This document shows, piece by piece, positions 1 to 8,438 of a stretch of DNA of 33,680 nt. The notes below the pieces were generated by a model. It saw nothing but the letters and a program-made list of their open reading frames with translations, ran no database searches and was not told the DNA's origin. Source of the stretch: Ruminiclostridium sp. GTDB taxonomy: Bacteria > Bacillota > Clostridia > Oscillospirales > Ruminococcaceae. The stretch spans positions 1-33,680 of the forward strand of contig JAGANY010000021.1 in assembly GCA_017624025.1 (NCBI GenBank), given 5' to 3'. Numbering within the stretch: position 1 is the first letter of the stretch; each line of letters opens with the position of its first letter. Position numbers and translations under genes: made by a program.

Positions 1-245
1 ATAAAGGCGAATGTTCTTATAAAAGTATTTATAGGTATTTATCGGGAGAAACCTTTCTGAAGAAAAGCTTTCTCCCGAACCCTCTTCCAAAGACTTTTAA
101 TATAAATTTAAGACCCACAGGGTATTACCCTGTGGGTCTTAAATTTAAACTGAAAGTTTTCGGAAGGGAGCTCGAGGGAAAGCCCTTTTTCAAAAGGGTT
201 TCCCTCGTTAATACTCATAAATACTTCTATAAGACATTCGCCTTA
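1..245. repeat. Long multi-hairpin palindromic repeat, copy 1
   Basis: This is an imperfect palindrome that folds into three hairpins: 43-77 (arms CGGGAGAAA/TTTCTCCCG), 104-146 (perfect 20-bp arms, 3-nt loop) and 173-207 (arms CGAGGGAAA/TTTCCCTCG). The sequence between the hairpins also pairs (about 80-103 with 149-168), and so do the outer ends (about 1-36 with 212-244). The core at 43-230 is roughly 95% identical to 9897-10084. It abuts and slightly overlaps the stop codon of the minus-strand gene ending at 243, so a bidirectional terminator is the simplest role. A MITE-like mobile origin is the alternative. The left end may extend beyond the window. Confidence 0.85.
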
Positions 246-3200
246 TTCTTCGAAATAGCCTGTCGGACTGCCTGTTTCGGGGTCAACGGTTATAACTGAA
301 GCATTGGTTATTATATAAAGCGAGTTGTTATGGAATGACAGTAAACGATAATCCGAACGAACATCGAACAACAGCAGATCTGTGGTAACATCAAGACTCG
401 TTCCGCTGTCCTTATAGCAAAGAATTCGCTCGATTTCGGATATTCCGTCAAAATATACTGTCGAAAGGGCGATATATCTACTTTCCTTATCCGAAGCAAT
501 ACGAAGATTATTTGTTTCAGCATCAGAGGTAAGATATTTTAAATACTCGGAATCTGTGTTCTCGTCGAGGGTTATTAAAGCTGAACGCTTTTCCTTAAGT
601 CCATTCTCATAGCTGTAAACGGTAAGCTTAAGACCTGTTCTGTTGCCGTCTGCATCAGCTTCTACCGTAACTCCTAAAAGCTCGTCGCCGTATGCTTTAA
701 GCTTATCGGAATAAACCACAGAGGCATCCGCTGTAGCGTGTATAAGCTCTGTTCCGCTTATATCAACGCTGTAAAGCTTGTCCTTTCCGTCTGTTGTTCC
801 GGTAATAATATAAGCATTTTTGTCGGTATATGTTACACTCTCGGGAGTTTCGCCAACGCCGATTCCGCCTATGCTTACGTATTCTTCGCCGTTTTTCTTC
901 TGTACAAGAATACAGCCGTTCGCACTGTCATAGGCGGTTATAACTGTTCCGTCCCCGTTTATGCAATCCACACCGAAGCATTCGCCTGTATAGATTTCAG
1001 AAGAAGCTTTTTCGAGACTGCTTCCGATAAATCGGAATTTTTCAGATAAAGTCTTGTTTTTGTCGGGAATTATAACAGTACATTCATCACCGTTAAAATC
1101 AACATAGCTGTCTGAACCGCCGAGAATTCCATAAACACGGGCTTCGGTTCCGCTTGCGGTTCCGATAACGGTAAAGCTGTTGTACTCTATTTCCGAAGGA
1201 ACGGTTATGGAGTCAAAGTTCACAGAAGCTGTCTCGCCGTTGAGACTGTACGTGGGAAGATATGTCTTCGGAGCTTCCTTTACGGGAGCAGGCGATGTGC
1301 CGAGTATTGTTGCGATAGTTAAAGAGCTTTCGTTAAGCTTTACGCCTGTAAAATTGCCGTCCTGGGAATATGTATAGCTTAATTCGTTGTTTTCATAGAA
1401 TTCAGCTGTCACACGGGGTCTTTTAATTTCTTTCGTAAGCTCTTCCGTTGTTGCAGTTCCGTCATCGGCTGTTTTTGTTACTGTGTAAGCAACGGTTTCG
1501 GAATACTTGTCGCTGTAAAGCATATACATTCCGCTGTCAGCGGGTATAAAGCCGATAAAATCTCTCGTTTCGTCAATAGCGAGTTCACTGAACAGGTTGG
1601 GGTTGTCTGACGAAAGGTCATAGATAAGAATTTTACCGTCAACAGCATTGTATATTTTGCTTCCCTTTTCGGCGTATTCCTTTGTAATTATTTCGCTGTA
1701 GCCTTCGCCGTCAGATTTAAGATATCCTGCTGTTTTTCTGTCCGACTTAGCTTCGAGCATAGTTATTGCCGTATAAATATCATCGTTGGAGAGATATTCT
1801 GTGGGCAGCTTCGGAGTTTCTGCTTCTGCGGAAACAGAACCGGGAGTATCTGTGGGAAGAGGGTTGCCGGTTACAAGATAACGGATACCGAAGCTTCCGC
1901 CTATAAGAAGAACGGCACAAACCGCTGCAAAAATAAGCTTTCCGTTATTTACGCCGGGATAGTAAACATCATCGTCAATAAAATACTCTCTGCCCTTATA
2001 TTTTTCCCGTCTGCCTGTCTGCTGTTCGGGTTCTTCTTTTTTTACAGACTGCTGTACGGGCTTTTCTGCAACCGGTTCGTCTTCATCATCTTCGTCGGGC
2101 TCGTCGTTTACGACAGGCGAAATATCCGGGACATAGGGGATATTCATTGTATCCGAATTTTTCACTTCGAGCTTCGGTTTTTCCAAAACGGGTTCGGGCT
2201 TTTCTGCCTTTTCCTCTTTCGGCGTTTCCGTAACAGAAAAAGACCTTGTATCCGATGCAAGTGCGTCGGTTTCGGGCTCTGGTTCCTTTGCTCTTCTTCC
2301 GGGAGGAGTAAAGAGACCTGCTTCTTCGAGGCGTTTTTTCGCCTCTTCCTTCTTTGCGAGCATTTCGCTTCGCTGTTTTACCGCTGTAAGAACCTTATAG
2401 TAATCTTCGGAGGTAAGAGAGGATTCTTCGAGAAGCTCAACCAATCTGTCCTTTGTAAGATTAGGATTCTGTTCTATTTCACGATAGGCACTGTTGCTTA
2501 TACGGGTATTACCCATAAGCTTTAAAAATTCACTGCCCTTTATACGCTGTGCGGTTATAACGTTTATAAAAGTCTTTGCGTCAATTTCTTTTTTAGAAGC
2601 AGGAGCCTTTACCTCTTCTTTTACAGGCTCGGGGTTTACTTCTGCTGCCTTTATCGGCTTTTTCTCTGAAACAGGCTCAGGCTTTTTCTCTTCTGTAATC
2701 GGTTTTTCTGTTACAACGGGAGCAACTTTTTTCTCTTCCTTAACCGAAATCTCCGCTGCAACAGGTTCAGTTTTTTCTTCCTGTATCGGTTCGGGCTCCT
2801 TTTCGGGAGCGGGAGAAATGTGCTTTTCCTCGATAGATTCTGCCATTTTCACGGGAACAGGTTCAGAAATATCACCGAATTTTATTTTAATTGCCTTTTC
2901 GGATTTAACGCTCTGTTCGGAGCTGTTTTCCGTCTCAGTCTCATTTCTTGAGGGTTCAAACTTTATAATTCGAGGCTTTTCAACAGGCTTTTCTTCGGGT
3001 ATATCACCTTTTTCTGCCGCTTCGGCGAATGCGGCAATACGCTCCATTTCACCTATAAGCTCGTCATCGTCAGCCTTATCTATTTCAACAGTAAGGTCGT
3101 GAACCTTAGGCGGCTTTTTAATAAGCGAGTCAGGAGCCTTTACGGTTTCTATGTATGCCTTTACCTTAGGCTTGTCCTTTCCCAACTTTTTGTCGGAATC

Positions 3201-3632
3201 GTTAAGCTTTCGTTCGGCAGTTTCCTCTTTAAGACCTGTAATAACCGAAATTTCTCTTAATTTATAATCAAAAGCAAGATTAAGCGAGCATACGAGGCGG
3301 TCGAGATCATTAAGATGGCAGAAAATAACCTTTTCGGGTACATCTCCGCCCGAAACAGTCTTTCCATCGGCACGATATTCCTTAAGCTTAGCTACAATAT
3401 GCTTTGTAAGCTCTCTCGAAAGCCACGCACAAAGATGATTTTCGTCATTAATTCTTCCTATTGCCTTAAAACCGTCATCAAGAGCATTCCTTAAAACAGT
3501 TTCAGCATCCTCGCTATTGTCAAGAACAAGAAACGCTATTGCATAAAGACGGTCGGCAAACTCGTTGCAAAGCAGCCCGTAGGCATTTTTGTTCCCGTCT
3601 TTTGCTCGTTTTAAATTGACATTAACGCTCAC
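243..3632 (-). CDS. Sigma-70-like / transmembrane / beta-propeller fusion protein
   Basis: About 1129 aa. The GTG start at 3632 is chosen because AAAGGAGG lies 6 nt upstream; an 11-codon longer reading would translate the ribosome-binding site. Residues about 5-75 resemble sigma-70 region 2 of ECF factors (NAYGLLCNEFADRLYAIAF, then AWLSRELT). Residues about 100-150 resemble region 4 (LNDLDRLVCSLNLAF, then LREISVITGLKEETAERKL). A long Glu/Pro/Lys/Val-rich linker follows, holding a small helical segment near residues 355-440, then one transmembrane helix at about 565-588. The C-terminal ~500 residues are beta-rich and fit the secreted beta-propeller family distantly related to WD40. Predicted topology is cytoplasmic sigma-like domain, extracellular propeller. 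The sigma-like part is divergent and may not bind promoters. It is the last gene of the parAB-serS direction, directly before repeat copy 1. No specific function is known to me. Confidence 0.75.
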   Translation of the reverse strand: MSVNVNLKRAKDGNKNAYGLLCNEFADRLYAIAFLVLDNSEDAETVLRNALDDGFKAIGRINDENHLCAWLSRELTKHIVAKLKEYRADGKTVSGGDVPEKVIFCHLNDLDRLVCSLNLAFDYKLREISVITGLKEETAERKLNDSDKKLGKDKPKVKAYIETVKAPDSLIKKPPKVHDLTVEIDKADDDELIGEMERIAAFAEAAEKGDIPEEKPVEKPRIIKFEPSRNETETENSSEQSVKSEKAIKIKFGDISEPVPVKMAESIEEKHISPAPEKEPEPIQEEKTEPVAAEISVKEEKKVAPVVTEKPITEEKKPEPVSEKKPIKAAEVNPEPVKEEVKAPASKKEIDAKTFINVITAQRIKGSEFLKLMGNTRISNSAYREIEQNPNLTKDRLVELLEESSLTSEDYYKVLTAVKQRSEMLAKKEEAKKRLEEAGLFTPPGRRAKEPEPETDALASDTRSFSVTETPKEEKAEKPEPVLEKPKLEVKNSDTMNIPYVPDISPVVNDEPDEDDEDEPVAEKPVQQSVKKEEPEQQTGRREKYKGREYFIDDDVYYPGVNNGKLIFAAVCAVLLIGGSFGIRYLVTGNPLPTDTPGSVSAEAETPKLPTEYLSNDDIYTAITMLEAKSDRKTAGYLKSDGEGYSEIITKEYAEKGSKIYNAVDGKILIYDLSSDNPNLFSELAIDETRDFIGFIPADSGMYMLYSDKYSETVAYTVTKTADDGTATTEELTKEIKRPRVTAEFYENNELSYTYSQDGNFTGVKLNESSLTIATILGTSPAPVKEAPKTYLPTYSLNGETASVNFDSITVPSEIEYNSFTVIGTASGTEARVYGILGGSDSYVDFNGDECTVIIPDKNKTLSEKFRFIGSSLEKASSEIYTGECFGVDCINGDGTVITAYDSANGCILVQKKNGEEYVSIGGIGVGETPESVTYTDKNAYIITGTTDGKDKLYSVDISGTELIHATADASVVYSDKLKAYGDELLGVTVEADADGNRTGLKLTVYSYENGLKEKRSALITLDENTDSEYLKYLTSDAETNNLRIASDKESRYIALSTVYFDGISEIERILCYKDSGTSLDVTTDLLLFDVRSDYRLLSFHNNSLYIITNASVITVDPETGSPTGYFEE

Positions 3633-3706
3633 GTTTCTCCTCCTTTCATTGTTCGATAAACACACTATCAGCCGTTATAAAACGGCTGATAGAAAAGATA
3701 TGTCTT

Positions 3707-5005
3707 TTACTTGTTTGCTTCGGGAACTTCAATAACGCTCTTTCCGCCCATATAAGGTCTTAAAACTTCGGGAATTCTGATGCTTCCGTCTTCGTTAAGA
3801 TTGTTTTCGAGGAATGCAATTAACATTCTCGGAGGAGCAACTACTGTGTTATTGAGTGTATGTGCGAAGTACTTCTTACCGTCCTTGCCGTTTACACGAA
3901 TCTTAAGACGGCGAGCCTGTGCGTCGCCTAAGTTGGAGCAGGAGCCTACTTCGAAATACTTCTGCTGTCTGGGAGACCACGCTTCAACGTCAAAGGACTT
4001 AACCTTAAGGTCAGCAAGGTCGCCGGAGCAGCATTCGAGAGTACGTACGGGAATATCCATAGAACGGAAAAGGTCAACAGTATTCTGCCAGAGCTTTTCG
4101 AACCAAGTCATACTGTCTTCGGGCTTACAGATTACGATCATTTCCTGCTTTTCGAACTGATGGATTCTGTAAACGCCTCTTTCTTCGATGCCGTGTGCAC
4201 CCTTTTCCTTACGGAAGCAGGGAGAATAGCTTGTAAGGGTATGGGGAAGTGTTTCTTCCTGTACGATTGTATCAATGTACTTACCAATCATAGAGTGTTC
4301 GCTTGTACCGATAAGGAAGAGGTCTTCGCCCTCGATTTTATACATCATAGATTCCATTTCAGAAAAGCTCATAACGCCTGTAACAACGTTGCTTCTGATC
4401 ATAAAGGGAGGAACACAGTATGTGAAGCCTCTGTCGATCATAAAGTCACGAGCATAGGAGATTACAGCGGAATGGAGTCTTGCGATATCGCCCATAAGGT
4501 AATAGAAACCGTTGCCTGCAACTCTTCTTGCGGCATCAAGGTCGATACCGTTGAGCTTTTCCATAATATCTGTATGATAAGGAACTTCAAAAGCGGGTGT
4601 AAAGGGGTCGCCGTACTTTGTTACCTCGACATTTTCGCTGTCATCCTTACCAATCGGAACGCTTTCGTCGATAATGTTAGGAATAACCATCATTATCTTT
4701 GTAACCTTTTCAGCGTATTCGGGTTCAAGCTTTTCAAGCTCAGCAAGACGGTCGGAGAATTCGCCTACCTTTTTCTTTACTTCTTCGGCTTCTTCCTTCT
4801 TGCCCTGACCCATAAGCATACCTATCTGCTTGGAAAGGTTATTACGTTCAGCTCTTAAGGACTGTGCTTCAGCCTGGATCTTACGGCTTTCAGTGTCAAG
4901 AGCAATTACCTCGTCAACAAGAGCAAGCTTAGAATCCTGGAACTTCTTCTTGATATTTTCCTTTACGATTTCGGGATTTTCTCTTAAAAATTTAATGTCG
5001 AGCAT
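3707..5005 (-). CDS. serS: Seryl-tRNA synthetase
   Basis: Charges tRNA-Ser with serine in the cytoplasm. It is 432 aa, the normal length. Residues about 30-100 form the charged antiparallel coiled-coil arm that contacts the tRNA long variable arm. The class II core follows: a TSE motif (GTSEHSMIG), motif 2 (SPCFRKEKGAHGIEERG, then RIHQFEKQE), the SCSN segment (EVGSCSNLGDAQARR) and motif 3 (NNTVVAPPRMLIAFLENN). Most bacterial enzymes have an NGSGLAVGR-type motif 3, so this belongs to a divergent branch, but the key arginine remains. The ATG at 5005 is preceded by AAAGGA. It lies 32 nt after the stop of the upstream membrane-protein gene, so co-transcription is likely. Confidence 0.96.
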   Translation of the reverse strand: MLDIKFLRENPEIVKENIKKKFQDSKLALVDEVIALDTESRKIQAEAQSLRAERNNLSKQIGMLMGQGKKEEAEEVKKKVGEFSDRLAELEKLEPEYAEKVTKIMMVIPNIIDESVPIGKDDSENVEVTKYGDPFTPAFEVPYHTDIMEKLNGIDLDAARRVAGNGFYYLMGDIARLHSAVISYARDFMIDRGFTYCVPPFMIRSNVVTGVMSFSEMESMMYKIEGEDLFLIGTSEHSMIGKYIDTIVQEETLPHTLTSYSPCFRKEKGAHGIEERGVYRIHQFEKQEMIVICKPEDSMTWFEKLWQNTVDLFRSMDIPVRTLECCSGDLADLKVKSFDVEAWSPRQQKYFEVGSCSNLGDAQARRLKIRVNGKDGKKYFAHTLNNTVVAPPRMLIAFLENNLNEDGSIRIPEVLRPYMGGKSVIEVPEANK

Positions 5006-5037
5006 GGTTTTTTGTTTCCTTTCAGATTGTTTTTATT

Positions 5038-5544
5038 TTAATTAACCTTTGTTATTCTTTCTACTGTTACTGTCCAGCCTATTACCTCAGGTTCAAAATT
5101 CTTTACATTAGGTGCAAAAGCGATAGCCTGTGTAACCTCATACTGGATACCCTTTATCTTGATTATACCCTTTATGGGGTTTTCGTTTGTTCCACAGTAA
5201 TATGTAGCTGCACCCTGAAGGAACTTGGGTTCGTTCTGAACAGCATTAAGCTTTTCAAAAAGAGCAATCGTTTCTTCGTCGGGGGCTTTCTTATTCATTA
5301 CTTTTTCGTATTCTGTCTGTGTTACTGCAAGCTGGAACGGCTCAGAAAGAAGCGAATAAGGAATATTTGCTATATTCGTAATATTATCAGGGGTAAGAAG
5401 ACGCTCTGCCTTTTTTGCTGCTTCTTCGGCGTCGGGGCCTGCCTGTGTACAAAGCACAAGACCATAATAAAGAACGCCTACAAGAGCTACAAGGATTATA
5501 ATCGAAAATACTGTTGTTAATGGACTTTTTCTTTTAACTGACAT
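5038..5544 (-). CDS. Small membrane-anchored protein of unknown function
   Basis: 168 aa and not recognised. Residues 1-9 are basic (MSVKRKSPL), and one hydrophobic helix spans about 10-31, giving a likely N-in signal anchor. The remaining ~135 residues would be extracytoplasmic: a helical Ala/Glu/Lys-rich stretch (about 37-50), then a mixed segment with a Cys near residue 116 and a beta-rich end. The start at 5544 has GAGAGG 8 nt upstream. It lies 70 nt downstream of parB and 32 nt upstream of serS, so it is probably in the same transcript, which says little about its job. Confidence 0.75.
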   Translation of the reverse strand: MSVKRKSPLTTVFSIIILVALVGVLYYGLVLCTQAGPDAEEAAKKAERLLTPDNITNIANIPYSLLSEPFQLAVTQTEYEKVMNKKAPDEETIALFEKLNAVQNEPKFLQGAATYYCGTNENPIKGIIKIKGIQYEVTQAIAFAPNVKNFEPEVIGWTVTVERITKVN

Positions 5545-5614
5545 AATAAATACCTCTCATTAATTATTAAAGCTGTTTTAAGATTTTCAATTCCATTTTT
5601 TCATTTTTTCAATA

Positions 5615-6463
5615 TCAACGTTTAGAAAGAAAACTTATAAGTTCTCTTAATTCTTCCTCAGACTTACAGTCTATACTCATAGTATATCTGTCTTTGGATT
5701 TGTCAATGCGTACAGGTTTTCCGATGTAATCTGTCATACTGATTTCAGCTTCCACAATAAATACCTCTTTCGAAGGCTGGGTCTTTGTCTTTTTTTCTGT
5801 GGTAAGCTGTTTTGCGAGCTTTTCGAGAGCACGTACGCTTATTCCGTCATTTATAACCTTCTGTGCAAGCTCACGCTGATTCTTTTCATCGGGTACGCCG
5901 ATAATAACCTTACAATGACCTACGGAAAGCTTTCCGTCTCTTACCATAGTCTTTACATCCTCGGGAAGAGTAAGGAGTCTTAAGGAGTTCGCAATAGTTG
6001 AACGGGCTTTTCCGACCTTCTTTGCAACCTCATCCTGTTTTATGCCGTATGTGTCAATAAGATTCTGGTAGCCTAACGCCTCTTCGATAGGGTTAAGGTC
6101 TTCACGCTGGAGATTTTCGATAAGAGCAATAAGTGCAACCTGTTCATCGGAAAGCTCCATAATTCTTACAGGTACTTCGCTGAGCCCTGCAATCTTTGCC
6201 GCTCTCCAACGTCTTTCGCCTGCAACGATCTGGTATATATCGCCGTAAGGACGAACGGTAAGAGGCTGGATAATGCCGTTTTCCATAATGGATTCGGCAA
6301 GAGCGTTAAGTGCTTCTTCGTTAAAGGTTTTTCGGGGTTGTTTCTTGTTCGGTTCGATTTCGGTGATTCTTAATTTCTGTGGTGCGATATTTTCCTCTGC
6401 ACCAAATACATCATCGTCAAAAATCGAGCTGAAATTACTTCCTAAAGCTGATTTCTTTGCCAT
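5615..6463 (-). CDS. parB: Chromosome-partitioning protein ParB (Spo0J type)
   Basis: CTP-dependent DNA clamp that loads at parS sites near the origin and works with ParA and SMC in segregation. It is 282 aa. The N-terminal ParB/Srx domain contains KQPRKTF and the CTP-binding GERRWRAAK motif. The central helix-turn-helix region follows ENLQREDLNPIEEA, with DEVAKKVGKARSTIANSLRL as the recognition part. A C-terminal dimerisation segment ends in SEEELRELISFLS. The ATG at 6463 is preceded by AAAGGAG. It lies 25 nt downstream of parA. I saw no site close to the consensus parS 16-mer in the window. Confidence 0.97.
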   Translation of the reverse strand: MAKKSALGSNFSSIFDDDVFGAEENIAPQKLRITEIEPNKKQPRKTFNEEALNALAESIMENGIIQPLTVRPYGDIYQIVAGERRWRAAKIAGLSEVPVRIMELSDEQVALIALIENLQREDLNPIEEALGYQNLIDTYGIKQDEVAKKVGKARSTIANSLRLLTLPEDVKTMVRDGKLSVGHCKVIIGVPDEKNQRELAQKVINDGISVRALEKLAKQLTTEKKTKTQPSKEVFIVEAEISMTDYIGKPVRIDKSKDRYTMSIDCKSEEELRELISFLSKR

Positions 6464-6488
6464 TTAATCTCCTTTCGTTTTATTGATA

Positions 6489-7283
6489 TCAAAGCATTTC
6501 TTCAAATGCCTTACATTTTTTTGCAACTTCCTTTGCAAGAAGCTTATAAGCGTCCGCACCCTTTGAGTTCGGCTCGTAATACATAATCGGTTCGCCGTGG
6601 CTGGGAGCTTCGGAAATTCTTACGTTACGGGGTATCTCGGTCTTAAAAACCGTATCCTCGGAAAATGATGATTTAATCATATTCATAACGTCACGGTTTA
6701 TCATAAGACGCTTATCAATCATTGTAAATACAATACCCATAAGCTGAAGGTTTCTGTTGCTTGTCTTCTGTACACGCTTTACGGTAAGAAGAAGCTCGGA
6801 AACACCCTCTAAGCTATACGGTTCGCACTGCATAGGTACAATAAATCTGTCACAGGCAGAAAGACCGTTAAGACAAAGCACGCCGAGAGAGGGGAGGCAG
6901 TCGATTATGATTATATCATAGTCGTTCTTTATCTGTAAAAGTGCTTTCTTTAAACAGAGGGTCTTATTTTCGAACTGTAAAAGTCTTACTTCCGCTTCTG
7001 CAAGATTTGCTGTTGCGGGCATAATGGAAACATTCTTGAACTTTGTTTCTACTATAGCCTGTGCGGGACGGGCTTCGCCCATAATAACATCGTATGTAGT
7101 ATATTCAAGGTTACGCTTTGCTTCCTTTCCGAAGCCGTAACCCGAAGTAGCGTTTCCCTGTGGGTCGAGGTCAACGAGAAGAACCTTTTTTCCCATAGCA
7201 CCGAGAGCGGCACTTAAGTTTATTGCGGTAGTGGTCTTAGCGACGCCGCCTTTCTGGTTAACAATAGAAATTATAATAGCCAA
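6489..7283 (-). CDS. parA: Chromosome-partitioning ATPase ParA (Soj)
   Basis: Deviant Walker-A ATPase that forms an ATP-dependent dimer on DNA and is stimulated by ParB. It is 264 aa, typical for Soj. It has the Walker A' motif KGGVAKTT at residues 11-18 with the signature first lysine, the A'/switch motif LLVDLDPQGN, and Walker B IIIDCLPSLG. There is no N-terminal HTH, so it is the chromosomal (type Ia-short) form rather than a P1-plasmid form. The start is TTG at 7283, with AAAGGGA about 6 nt upstream. It precedes parB and has its own likely promoter near 7333-7338. Confidence 0.97.
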   Translation of the reverse strand: MAIIISIVNQKGGVAKTTTAINLSAALGAMGKKVLLVDLDPQGNATSGYGFGKEAKRNLEYTTYDVIMGEARPAQAIVETKFKNVSIMPATANLAEAEVRLLQFENKTLCLKKALLQIKNDYDIIIIDCLPSLGVLCLNGLSACDRFIVPMQCEPYSLEGVSELLLTVKRVQKTSNRNLQLMGIVFTMIDKRLMINRDVMNMIKSSFSEDTVFKTEIPRNVRISEAPSHGEPIMYYEPNSKGADAYKLLAKEVAKKCKAFEEML

Positions 7284-7332
7284 TTTTCTTCCCTTTCATT
7301 CTATACATTCTGTTTTTTTCGATATACAATTT

Positions 7333-7338
7333 ATTATA
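7333..7338 (-). promoter_or_regulatory. Probable parA promoter (-10 hexamer)
   Basis: Reading the minus strand, TGATATAAT gives a perfect TATAAT at 7338-7333 with an extended -10 TGn. The matching -35 (TTTATT at about 7356-7361) is weak. It would start transcription about 45 nt upstream of the parA TTG, in the AT-rich gap at 7284-7400. Confidence 0.6.
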
Positions 7339-7400
7339 TCACAATATTTCGAAAAAATAAAGTGTTTTTATAAAAAAAGTGGCTGAATTTAATACAATAA

Positions 7401-8426
7401 CTATACTCTTTCGGGAACCGTCCATTCTGCAGCAAGTTTTGCGTATTTAATCGCATTTCCGTTGTCTCCTGCTTTCCTGTAGCAATCGGCGAGACGGGAA
7501 AGAGAATGAGTGCCTTTGGAATATACGGAAATTATAGCTTCTGTCTCAAATATTCCGTCGTGATACCAGCACAAAGCCTCGTTAAAATCCCCGTTATCGT
7601 AGAAATAATCGGCAATCTCAACGCACATTTCGCTGCTGGGACAGCTCATAGCCTCGTGGAGTGACATACGGAAAAAGGATGCTGTATTGCCGCTTAAACG
7701 ATAATAACGTGCAAGCACACAAGCCGCTTCCTTTTTTTCATCAACGGAACGGCCCGGGTCTGAGAGACTTTCTTTAAAAAACGCCTCTGCTTCCGAAAGG
7801 TCTGTTGTATCGCCTGCTATAAAAAGCTCCTTGGCATACATACCGTGAAGGGTCTTATCCAGTCTCATACCCTTGCGGAGAGCCTTCTGGAATGTGGCAA
7901 AATCTCGTTTTGCGTGGCTTCCCTTTGCGAGATGCTGTATCTCTATATCACTGTCGTAAATTATAGGGTCAAGACGTACAGTTTCGTGTACAGGGTTTAT
8001 CCATTCGAAATTACGAAGCCTCTTAAAAAGCTTAGGACGAAGCTCACGTTTTGAGTTATAGGCTGTGTTTTCTTCCATAAGATTAAGATAATGCATCTGT
8101 ACGATTTCAATTTCGGGGAGAAGCATCTGCTTTATCTGCTTAAAAAGAGCGATATTCGCTTCGTCAATAACCTCGTCAGCGTCAGCTGTATAGATATAAT
8201 CCATTGTCGCTTTTGAGAAAACGAAGTTACGGGCTGCCGAAAAATCATCTATCCAGGGAAAATCATATATCTTGTCCGTAAACTCAGCGGCAATTTCCTT
8301 TGTGCGGTCGGTAGAGCCTGTGTCCGCAATAATGATTTCATCTGCAATATAGTAAAGGCTTTCGAGGCACTGTCTTAGCTGTGCTTCCTCGTTTTTTACT
8401 ATCATACAAACGCTTATTGTAATCAT
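7401..8426 (-). CDS. Family 2 glycosyltransferase with TPR-like C-terminus
   Basis: 341 aa, probably cytoplasmic, with no transmembrane helix. Residues 1-100 are a GT-A fold of the WaaE/SunS-like GT2 group: ISVCMIVKNEEAQL at the start, nucleotide-binding IIADTGSTDRT (D35), and the metal-binding TADADEV (D82-x-D84). From about residue 190 the protein becomes helical with TPR-like repeats (for example FNEALCWYHDGIF and GDNGNAIKYAKLA). Such TPR-bearing GT2 proteins often glycosylate peptides or proteins, but the acceptor here is unknown. The ATG at 8426 has GGAG 8 nt upstream. It starts 12 nt after prmA and is probably co-transcribed with it. Confidence 0.88.
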   Translation of the reverse strand: MITISVCMIVKNEEAQLRQCLESLYYIADEIIIADTGSTDRTKEIAAEFTDKIYDFPWIDDFSAARNFVFSKATMDYIYTADADEVIDEANIALFKQIKQMLLPEIEIVQMHYLNLMEENTAYNSKRELRPKLFKRLRNFEWINPVHETVRLDPIIYDSDIEIQHLAKGSHAKRDFATFQKALRKGMRLDKTLHGMYAKELFIAGDTTDLSEAEAFFKESLSDPGRSVDEKKEAACVLARYYRLSGNTASFFRMSLHEAMSCPSSEMCVEIADYFYDNGDFNEALCWYHDGIFETEAIISVYSKGTHSLSRLADCYRKAGDNGNAIKYAKLAAEWTVPERV

Positions 8427-8438
8427 AATATCTCCTTT

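Noticed and set aside
2494-3102. 202-codon open frame on the + strand, Ser/Phe-rich
   Set aside because: It is the antisense of the Glu/Lys/Pro-rich linker of the sigma-like protein; low complexity and no ribosome-binding site.
4160-4858. 232-codon open frame on the + strand
   Set aside because: Antisense to serS, which is unmistakable; no recognisable domain.
5615-7400. parS site near parAB
   Set aside because: I looked for a palindrome close to TGTTTCACGTGAAACA and saw none; an exact scan of the window would settle it.
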